A stretch of 10,507 nt of DNA. Origin: Thermodesulfovibrionales bacterium. GTDB lineage: Bacteria > Nitrospirota > Thermodesulfovibrionia > Thermodesulfovibrionales > SM23-35. The stretch is from assembly GCA_022013235.1 (NCBI GenBank), contig JAKLQR010000112.1:1-10507 (forward strand). The letters run 5' to 3'. The translations under genes and the position numbers were made by a program. A model generated the notes under the pieces. The model ran no database searches, had not been told where the DNA came from, and saw only the letters and a program-made list of their open reading frames with translations. Positions 1-5,433 of this stretch are shown here, piece after piece. Each line of letters begins with the position of its first letter. The stretch's first letter is position 1.

Positions 1-1296
1 AAGGTAAAGACGAAGGGAAATGTTCAGGAATATGCAATTTATGAAACCGCTGAAGACTGGGCCATATGGCTTGCAGAGACTTATAATGCGAGAAAACGTG
101 ATACAGATGGCCATTCATTGCATTACGAGGCTGACGGCTCGTGTGATCTTGTTCATGCACATGGGGTATTTGTCTATCTTAGTTTTTTGCATTGTTTCGA
201 ATATTTCAATGAAATGTTGCGTATCTGCAAACCTGGTGGATACATTGTATTCGATTTTTTTGATAGCAAAACATTCACCACAGACATGATTCAAACCTGG
301 CTTTTAAAACATGAACTCTATCCGGTCGTTCTGCCCTCGGAGACGGTCAAGACTTTTTTTGATAAGGCAGGCGCAAAATTGGTGACTGAATTCCAGAACA
401 AATATGGCCAAGGATTTTCAACGTACCACATCTATCGTCTGCAATCAGATACCGATAGTGGTTCTATCACTAAATCTACAGCCACCATCTCAGTTGTGAT
501 TCCGACCTATAACCGGGAAAAGTTCCTGCCACGTGCCATTGATAGCGTTTTAAGACAGTCTCATCCTGTATCTGAAATCCTGGTTATCGATGACGGCTCC
601 ACAGACAACACTCTGCAACTGATTAAGATGGCCCAGCAACACTTTCCATTAATAAAATATATCAGGTTGGACAAAAATTCTGGCGCGCAGAATGCACGGC
701 ATGTCGGCATCCACCGCGCGACGGGAGAATGGCTCGGTTTCCTTGACTCTGACGATGAATGGCTGCCCGACAGAGTAAACTTGGCATTAGAAGCAGCAGA
801 GCGAGAAAATATCTCCGTAACCCATTGCGAGTATATAAGACAACACCTAGACGGTCGGCAATTCCTGCAACATGTTCCTCCTTTAAGAGGTGATGTCTAT
901 CTCGATTTCCTTAAAAGCACAAATTCCTCATTCCCTGGTCTACTCCTGAAGAAGGAATGCCTTTTTGCAATTGGGGGATTGGATACCTCCCTTATCGCGT
1001 GGCAAGAATGGGATGTTTTGCTTAGACTATCTAAGGCTTACAAGTTTGCTTATATACCGCAGCCCCTTTTCATCTGGCACTGGCATGACGAACCGACAAT
1101 TTCCAAGGATGAATATCGCTCTAACAAAGGTTATCAGCAGATATTCGAAAAACACGAAAAAGAAATTTTAGAAGAAGCGGGACTGGATGTAGTGATGAAC
1201 CATCTCAAAAAAATATTTGCTATCTATCAAAATTTGGGGGCTTTTGCAGAAGCAAATGAGACTGCGAATAAAATAAACGCTTACCTGAAGAAATAA
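1..1296 (+). CDS. Methyltransferase-GT2 glycosyltransferase fusion, 5' end outside window
   Basis: The frame is open from base 1 to the TAA at 1294-1296 (431 codons visible). The TTG at 118 is only an internal codon, because the coding sense continues upstream of it. Window residues 1-145 are the C-terminal part of a class I SAM-dependent methyltransferase: DLVHAHGVFVYL (residues 49-60) is the post-motif II strand and KPGGYIVFD (77-85) is motif III. The SAM-binding GxGxG motif must lie upstream. Residues about 163-350 are a GT2 (GT-A fold) domain: SVVIPTYNRE at its start, DDGST at 197-201, the metal-binding DSDD at 249-252, and a QEWD motif at 335-338 where family members usually have an (E)D/EWD-type catalytic base motif. 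The last 80 residues are predicted mostly helical and unassigned. Family knowledge predicts sugar transfer from a nucleotide sugar at the cytoplasmic face. Substrates are unknown, and whether the methyltransferase acts on the same glycan is inference. More modules could precede it. Confidence 0.9.
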   Translation, partial: KVKTKGNVQEYAIYETAEDWAIWLAETYNARKRDTDGHSLHYEADGSCDLVHAHGVFVYLSFLHCFEYFNEMLRICKPGGYIVFDFFDSKTFTTDMIQTWLLKHELYPVVLPSETVKTFFDKAGAKLVTEFQNKYGQGFSTYHIYRLQSDTDSGSITKSTATISVVIPTYNREKFLPRAIDSVLRQSHPVSEILVIDDGSTDNTLQLIKMAQQHFPLIKYIRLDKNSGAQNARHVGIHRATGEWLGFLDSDDEWLPDRVNLALEAAERENISVTHCEYIRQHLDGRQFLQHVPPLRGDVYLDFLKSTNSSFPGLLLKKECLFAIGGLDTSLIAWQEWDVLLRLSKAYKFAYIPQPLFIWHWHDEPTISKDEYRSNKGYQQIFEKHEKEILEEAGLDVVMNHLKKIFAIYQNLGAFAEANETANKINAYLKK

Positions 1297-1302
1297 ATAA
1301 GG

Positions 1303-1518
1303 ATGGAAGAGACTTCGCTTCAAAACCTTTTTTATGATCCTCAAGATCCTGGGATCCACCGGAGTCCTGACCCGGCTATTTATGAAATCCATGCACGCAT
1401 CCATAAGGCATATATAGACGGATTTAACTTCCATCTCAATGCCGTGAAAAAATCACCTAAGCTTCTTGAATGGGTTCTGAAAAAATACTACTTCGACTAT
1501 AAGCTCCCGGATATATGA
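1303..1518 (+). CDS. Small hypothetical protein, 71 aa
   Basis: I do not recognise this protein. It begins 6 bp after the stop of the methyltransferase-GT2 gene and in the same frame (TAA, ATA, AGG, ATG), and its TGA overlaps the ATG of the next gene (ATGA at 1515-1518). That packing is the main support for it being real. The ribosome-binding site is poor: AAGG touches the ATG, and only the purine stretch GAAGAAA (1287-1293) sits at a usable distance, so translation may depend on coupling. The N-terminal third is rich in Asp and Pro (YDPQDPG, RSPDPA). The rest looks helical and basic/aromatic, with EWVLKKYYFDYK near the end. There is no signal peptide or membrane segment. Alternatively it could be the detached C-terminal tail of the upstream protein. 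Confidence 0.6.
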   Translation: MEETSLQNLFYDPQDPGIHRSPDPAIYEIHARIHKAYIDGFNFHLNAVKKSPKLLEWVLKKYYFDYKLPDI

Positions 1519-2708
1519 AAAAGAAGATTCTGATCATTCATCCGGAAGGAAACATCAATAACAACCCCAACCTGTCAGGAATTGTCGAGATACTCTGCGA
1601 GCAGGGGTACCGGGTTGAAATCGTTTCGTTGCGTTTGCCGGATGTCCATCAGCAATCTCCATGCCCAGGAGCTCTTCTCAGGCTGATAGATGTGCCTAAT
1701 TTCCAGAACGCCCTCCTTTTCTCATTCGTGGCGCCTATACATTTATTCAACAGCCCTGACCTTCTCGGGGACTATCTACGCCAGGGGTTTCACGGGTTCG
1801 ACCTTGTCATCGGGGTCGACCGGGGCATTATTGATGCATCGCTTATCTCGCGCACCCTGCATATTCCCCACGGACTGATCTCGTATGAAATATTTTCAGA
1901 GGAAGAAGCCGGACAGGAATTCAAAGCTCTGGAAATTGAAGCATGCCGGGGATTAGCGTTTGCGGTGTGCCAGGACAGAGCGCGTGCATCCCTGCTCGGG
2001 AGGGAGAATAAGATCTCAATGGACTGTATGCTTGACATCCCTGTTGCCGGTCGCGGCTCTATTCTGCCTTCTCAAAAGACCTTCTCTCTTCACGACCAAT
2101 TCAAATTAAACCATGACACCAAGATAGCCGCATACATTGGCAGCGTGACCTTCCCCTGGTCGATGATCAGCGGACTCCTGGATACATTGCCGGATTGGCC
2201 TCCGGACTGGGTATTGCTGCTGCACCACCGGTACGGACGTGACCACATTGAGGAACTCTTCCGTAAATTCCCGTTGATGAAGAGTTCAGGCAAGGTTTAT
2301 ATCTCACCTTTTCAGCAGCTCGATTTAAATGATCTTCGTAAAATCCTTCATGAAGCAGATTTGGGGCTCGCCTTTTATTTTCCCATGGAAAATAACATTT
2401 TCGCAGGGAACAATCTCAGATACATCGGGATGGCCTCGGGCAAAATAGCAACATACCTGCAGCACGGGCTTCCGATTATGGTTAACAATATAGATCCATG
2501 GAATAGCATAATAAAGACTTTCGATATCGGCTGTGTTATTCACAATGCTTCCGAGATCCCCCGTTGGCTACAGATTTTTTCAGAGGACAGGCGGAAGAAG
2601 TGCGCCTCGAATATCCCTGAATTTTTTACATCACATCTGGACCTGAATTCCACTGTTCTCCCCTTGTTGGAGCGAATTCGTAATCTATTGGGTGTGCCGA
2701 CAGTCTAG
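1515..2708 (+). CDS. GT-B-like putative glycosyltransferase, paralogue of module 1 of the giant protein
   Basis: A 397-residue soluble protein with a two-Rossmann (GT-B) layout. The N-terminal half opens with KILIIHPEGNINNNPN (residues 4-19) and contains IGVDRGII, IPHGLISYE and EIEACRGL. The C-terminal half begins near AAYIGSV, continues through DWVLLLHHRYG and HEADLGLAFY, and reaches GMASGKIATYLQHGLPIMVN (about 306-325). The last segment matches the position of the donor-binding motif of GT4-like enzymes (usual pattern nKlfEYlaaGkPv). Here the usual Glu is Thr313, while Lys310 and Tyr314 remain. The start ATG overlaps the stop of the 71-residue ORF and has no strong Shine-Dalgarno sequence, which suggests coupled translation. 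The assignment as a glycosyltransferase is by fold pattern and context; donor and acceptor are unknown. It is closely related to the first about 365 residues of the protein starting at 5434. Confidence 0.85.
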   Translation: MKKKILIIHPEGNINNNPNLSGIVEILCEQGYRVEIVSLRLPDVHQQSPCPGALLRLIDVPNFQNALLFSFVAPIHLFNSPDLLGDYLRQGFHGFDLVIGVDRGIIDASLISRTLHIPHGLISYEIFSEEEAGQEFKALEIEACRGLAFAVCQDRARASLLGRENKISMDCMLDIPVAGRGSILPSQKTFSLHDQFKLNHDTKIAAYIGSVTFPWSMISGLLDTLPDWPPDWVLLLHHRYGRDHIEELFRKFPLMKSSGKVYISPFQQLDLNDLRKILHEADLGLAFYFPMENNIFAGNNLRYIGMASGKIATYLQHGLPIMVNNIDPWNSIIKTFDIGCVIHNASEIPRWLQIFSEDRRKKCASNIPEFFTSHLDLNSTVLPLLERIRNLLGVPTV

Positions 2709-2816
2709 TTGCCCCTCCTGGAAACCGACATCAAATAATAATTCGACAAGCACTCACTTTATTGTTAATATTTTCAGTTGCTTTGGTCGCCCATGTGGAA
2801 TTGTCTCCAATTATTG

Positions 2817-2822
2817 TATAAT
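2817..2822 (+). promoter_or_regulatory. Possible -10 promoter element (TATAAT)
   Basis: A perfect TATAAT lies in the only sizeable gap of the cluster, about 65 bp upstream of the probable GTG start and 239 bp before the cupin gene. The hexamer 17 bp upstream (TGTGGA) is a poor -35 match. A TG precedes the box directly, without the spacer base of a canonical extended -10. It is therefore a candidate sigma-70-type promoter for the amino-sugar genes, resting on one half-site only. Confidence 0.3.
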
Positions 2823-2874
2823 TTATAGTCAGATGGCTGCAGTGATAACGACTATGGGAATGAATGAAAGATGT

Positions 2875-2880
2875 AGGGGA
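2875..2880 (+). promoter_or_regulatory. Strong Shine-Dalgarno AGGGGA for the small GTG ORF
   Basis: AGGGGA is followed by a 6-base spacer and then GTG at 2887. It is one of the better ribosome-binding sites in the window and decides the start chosen for the small ORF over the in-frame ATGs at 2833, 2854 and 2860, which have no comparable site. Confidence 0.45.
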
Positions 2881-2886
2881 AGAGTG

Positions 2887-3054
2887 GTGAACGACAAAAA
2901 TAAATTGGATATCTTGAAAACAGACTGGCATTTGCTAAGTCATAGTGGCACAATGAACGGGGATAGGTCCGATGCACGTAAGACCAGAGATAAGCGTGAA
3001 GAAGTTATAAAAGCCGCAAAGGGTTTTTTCGACTGGTGGTTTTCCGGGATATAA
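2887..3054 (+). CDS. Probable small protein, 55 aa, unknown function
   Basis: I do not recognise this product. The frame runs from GTG at 2887 to TAA at 3052-3054, ending 6 bp before the cupin gene, so it would sit first in the amino-sugar transcription block. Support comes from the Shine-Dalgarno AGGGGA at good spacing and the tight junction with the next gene. The predicted peptide is highly charged, with a Lys/Arg/Asp-rich middle (RSDARKTRDKREEV). It ends in an amphipathic, aromatic tail containing KAAKGFFDWWFSGI, which might contact a membrane or a partner protein; that is inference. Longer versions from upstream ATGs (64 to 73 residues) are possible but lack ribosome-binding sites. It could also be a leader ORF or a decayed gene fragment. 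Confidence 0.4.
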   Translation: MNDKNKLDILKTDWHLLSHSGTMNGDRSDARKTRDKREEVIKAAKGFFDWWFSGI

Positions 3055-3060
3055 AGACGA

Positions 3061-3483
3061 ATGGCCGATAAAAATCCTCATAAACAGCATATCGAACATG
3101 TCACCTGGAATGAGCAGCACATAGCGACGATTATCCGGGCAAACTTTTTGCCTGATGAAACGACTTTTGTGACTCCTGACCACTATTATCAGCAGACTGG
3201 CTTTGTGGTATATCCGAAAGACGGTGTTATTAAGCGTCATGCCCACCTCCCCTTGCAGCGGCATCTGGTAGGCACGCAGGAAGCGCTTCTCGTCAGGAAG
3301 GGTAAGGTGGAGATAGATTTGTACGCCATTGACAAAAACCCCCTGGGCACATGGACATTGGAAGATGGGGATTTGATACTTCTCGTTTCCGGCGGCCATG
3401 GAATGCGATGCCTTGAAGATACTGTGCTTCTCGAAATCAAGCAGGGGCCATATACGGGCTTGGTCGAGAAGGAACATTTCTGA
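3061..3483 (+). CDS. Cupin-fold protein of sugar-biosynthesis cluster
   Basis: A 140-residue single-domain cupin. Cupin motif 1 is visible as DGVIKRHAHLPLQ followed by QEALLVRKG: the HAH pair plus the later Glu are the usual metal ligands. Motif 2 is represented by DGDLILLVSGGHG, with the final ligand His. The C-terminus, EIKQGPYTG, resembles small cupins found beside DegT-type aminotransferases in O-antigen and exopolysaccharide clusters. Some cupins in such clusters are nucleotide-sugar 3,4-ketoisomerases (FdtA/WxcM type) or epimerases, but this one lacks enough FdtA-like sequence for me to assign that reaction. A weak purine stretch precedes the ATG. Its TGA overlaps the next ATG (TGATG), so it is coupled to the aminotransferase, which supports a shared nucleotide-sugar pathway. 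Confidence 0.8.
   Translation: MADKNPHKQHIEHVTWNEQHIATIIRANFLPDETTFVTPDHYYQQTGFVVYPKDGVIKRHAHLPLQRHLVGTQEALLVRKGKVEIDLYAIDKNPLGTWTLEDGDLILLVSGGHGMRCLEDTVLLEIKQGPYTGLVEKEHF
3469..3473 (+). promoter_or_regulatory. Shine-Dalgarno AAGGA for the aminotransferase, inside the cupin gene
   Basis: AAGGA lies 9 bases before the ATG at 3483, within the last codons of the cupin gene. With the TGATG stop/start overlap it fixes the aminotransferase start. Confidence 0.55.
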
Positions 3484-4595
3484 TGATCCCTGTCTGTGAA
3501 CCACTCGTGACCGAAAGAGAAATTGAGCTTGTCCTCGATTGCCTGAAGACAGGATGGATTTCCTCTGCCGGGGAATATATCGATCAGTTTGAAAAAGGAT
3601 GGGCTTCGTACTGCAAGATGCCTTACGGAATAGCGGTCAGCAATGGCACAACCGCCCTTCAAATTGCCGTAAGATTATTGGACCTAAAACCCGGCGAAGA
3701 AGTCATCATGCCTGCCTTTACAATCATCTCCTGCGCCCAAGCGGTAACCTATTGTGGCGGCATTCCTGTATTAGTCGACAGCGACCCCCGGAACTGGCAG
3801 ATGGACTTTGCACAGATCGAATCCAGGGTCACACCCCGTACACGTGCGATAATGGTTGTGCACATATACGGTCACCCTGCGGACATGGACCCAATACTTG
3901 CAATCGCAAAGAAGTACGGCCTCATGGTAATCGAAGATGCGGCCGAGGCACACGGCGCTGAATACAAGGGGCAGAAATGTGGTGGATTCGGGGATATCAG
4001 TGTATTCAGTTTCTATGCCAATAAGCTTATCACTACCGGCGAAGGCGGCATGGTCCTGACGAAAAATGCCGAACTATCGGAGAGAGCACGGTCTTTGCGC
4101 AATCTCTGTTTTCAGAAAAAGCAGCGTTTTTTGCATGAAGAATTGGGGTATAACTTCCGGTTGACAAATATACAGGCGGCTTTGGGAGTCGCACAACTGG
4201 AACGGATTAAGGAGATCGTGGATAGAAAACGTGCAATCGCCCGCTATTACACCAAACGATTCGCAGACATACCCGGGCTTGAATTTCCCCGGGAAGAACC
4301 GTGGGCGAAAAGCGTTTACTGGGTATACGGCGTCGTTCTCAATGAGAATCTGGGCATGGATGCTGCTGAGTTGGCCCTGCGATTAGCCGGGAGAGGCGTG
4401 GAAACACGGCCTTTTTTCCTCGGCATGCACAAGCAACCTGTTTTTCAAAAAATGGGGCTGTTTCTGGATGAGCACTATCCGAATTCCGAACGATTGGCCA
4501 GACGGGGATTATATCTCCCCAATGGACTGGCAATGGAAGAACAGACAATAGAACAGGTGTGTTGTGCTGTGCGTGAATGCCTGAAAGAGTACTGA
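3483..4595 (+). CDS. DegT/DnrJ/EryC1/StrS-family PLP-dependent sugar aminotransferase
   Basis: A full-length 370-residue fold-type I aminotransferase that converts a 4-keto (or 3-keto) deoxy-nucleotide sugar to the amino sugar with glutamate as usual donor. Visible hallmarks: IPVCEPLVTEREI at the N-terminus, GWISSAGEYIDQFE (substrate-side loop), SNGTTALQ (PLP phosphate binding), VIEDAAEAHGA (the Asp pairs with the PLP pyridine nitrogen), and FSFYANKLITTGEGGM with the Schiff-base lysine at residue 181. The GYNFRLTNIQAALG and ETRPFFLGMHKQPVF blocks near the C-terminus complete the family pattern. The GWISS and TRPFF...MHKQPV segments recall GDP-perosamine synthase (Per/RfbE), so GDP-4-keto-6-deoxymannose is a plausible substrate, but other 4-keto sugars are not excluded. 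It is coupled to the cupin upstream, and the methyltransferase follows after 13 bp. No key residue is missing. Confidence 0.93.
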   Translation: MIPVCEPLVTEREIELVLDCLKTGWISSAGEYIDQFEKGWASYCKMPYGIAVSNGTTALQIAVRLLDLKPGEEVIMPAFTIISCAQAVTYCGGIPVLVDSDPRNWQMDFAQIESRVTPRTRAIMVVHIYGHPADMDPILAIAKKYGLMVIEDAAEAHGAEYKGQKCGGFGDISVFSFYANKLITTGEGGMVLTKNAELSERARSLRNLCFQKKQRFLHEELGYNFRLTNIQAALGVAQLERIKEIVDRKRAIARYYTKRFADIPGLEFPREEPWAKSVYWVYGVVLNENLGMDAAELALRLAGRGVETRPFFLGMHKQPVFQKMGLFLDEHYPNSERLARRGLYLPNGLAMEEQTIEQVCCAVRECLKEY

Positions 4596-4602
4596 GAGGT
4601 GG
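4596..4602 (+). promoter_or_regulatory. Shine-Dalgarno GAGGTGG for a GTG-start methyltransferase
   Basis: GAGGTGG immediately follows the aminotransferase stop (TGA 4593-4595) and lies 6-8 bases before GTG at 4609. It supports the GTG start. Confidence 0.65.
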
Positions 4603-4608
4603 AATTCC

Positions 4609-5388
4609 GTGTCTAAAAACATCCAAGCATTCACATCCTATGCAAAGGCGTACGACACACTCTATAAAGAGAAAAAATATGACGCGGAATGCGACTTTCT
4701 GGAGTCCGTTTTCCTGCGTTTCGGTAAAAAATCCTTAAGAAATATCCTTGACATCGGCTGTGGAACAGGCGGCCATGCAATCCCACTTGCACGGAGAGGC
4801 TACACCGTATATGGGATAGACCGTTCACGGGCAATGATAGAAACAGCCGGGAAAAAATCCCGGGATCAGGGATTCACAAACCAGGTTTATTTCAAGGTCG
4901 GCGATATTCAAAAAACTGATCTCAGGAAAAAATTTGATGCGGCAATCTGCATGTTTGCTGTTTTGAGCTACCAGACTTCTAACGACCAGATCTTTGCAAC
5001 CCTGAAGAACATACGGAAGCATTTAAAACCGAATGGGTTGTTTGTCTGCGACTTCTGGTACGGACCGGCAGTTCTGTCCCAGAAACCACAGGAAAGAATA
5101 AAGATAATAAATACGGGAGAGAAAAAAATCATCCGCATCGCAAAACCATCGTTAGACACCCGAACAAATGTCGTTACCGTGGCCTACCATTTAATTCAAA
5201 TCCGAGGGAGCATGATAACTGAAGAAATAGCAGAAGATCACCATATGCGGTATTTCTTTGGTCCTGAGATCGAATTCTTCCTTCAGCAGGCCAAACTCAA
5301 ACCAATGCAGTTCTGCGCCTTTCCTGTGTTAGACTCAGACATCGATGAAGAAACCTGGAATGTCTCCCTTATTGCCCGCGCAATATAG
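4609..5388 (+). CDS. Class I SAM-dependent methyltransferase, probably acting on an amino sugar (TylM1/DesVI-like)
   Basis: A 259-residue enzyme starting at GTG behind a strong ribosome-binding site and ending in TAG followed directly by TAA. The N-terminus has YAKAYDTLYKEKKYDAEC, the lid segment typical of TylM1/DesVI-type enzymes. Motif I is LDIGCGTGGHAIPLARRG, followed by GIDRSRAM (acidic ribose-binding Asp), then the motif II region DAAICMFAVLSYQ and HLKPNGLFVCDFWYGP. The later EEIAEDHHMRYFFGPEIEFF is like the C-terminal part of sugar N,N-dimethyltransferases. In that family the enzyme methylates the amine of a dTDP-amino-deoxysugar, sometimes twice. The gene directly upstream makes an amino sugar, so N-methylation of that sugar is the best inference. 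O-methylation or methylation of another cluster product remains possible. Only 45 bp separate it from the giant GT gene. Confidence 0.88.
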   Translation: MSKNIQAFTSYAKAYDTLYKEKKYDAECDFLESVFLRFGKKSLRNILDIGCGTGGHAIPLARRGYTVYGIDRSRAMIETAGKKSRDQGFTNQVYFKVGDIQKTDLRKKFDAAICMFAVLSYQTSNDQIFATLKNIRKHLKPNGLFVCDFWYGPAVLSQKPQERIKIINTGEKKIIRIAKPSLDTRTNVVTVAYHLIQIRGSMITEEIAEDHHMRYFFGPEIEFFLQQAKLKPMQFCAFPVLDSDIDEETWNVSLIARAI

Positions 5389-5433
5389 TAAAATAAACAT
5401 ATAGTTACCACTGAATCAATTTCAGAATTGGAT

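Larger units (their letters stand above)
2709..2886 (+). other. Intergenic stretch separating the two gene blocks
   Basis: About 180 bp of AT-rich DNA between the GT-B-like gene and the small GTG-start ORF. It holds one TATAAT hexamer and a strong Shine-Dalgarno sequence at its right end. I found no stem-loop followed by T residues that could serve as a terminator after 2708, and no repeat or RNA-like structure. It is the largest non-coding gap in the window and the most likely place for an internal promoter. Confidence 0.5.

Noticed and set aside
20..289. Plus-strand 89-codon frame at the left edge
   Set aside because: It overlaps in another frame the methyltransferase segment with motifs DLVHAHG and KPGGYIVFD, which is the real coding frame.
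2692..3054. 120-codon version of the small ORF starting at ATG 2692
   Set aside because: This start lies within the end of the upstream GT-B gene with no ribosome-binding site, and the extra N-terminal part has no protein-like character. The shorter GTG start with AGGGGA is preferred.
2935..3504. Minus-strand open frame of 189 codons opposite the cupin gene
   Set aside because: It lies fully antisense to the cupin, which has clear family motifs. The antisense translation has no recognisable domain and no supporting gene context.
3237..3662. Minus-strand open frame of 141 codons across the cupin/aminotransferase junction
   Set aside because: It is antisense to two genes with firm motifs, and its translation matches nothing recognisable.
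4269..4296. CCCGGG repeats that could form a hairpin
   Set aside because: They lie inside the aminotransferase coding region, with no T-tract or regulatory context; chance palindromes explain them.
5373..5394. Possible promoter (TTGCCC ... TATAGT/TAAAAT) before the giant gene
   Set aside because: The spacing between the half-sites is far too short for a sigma-70 promoter, and the region is mostly the coding end of the methyltransferase.
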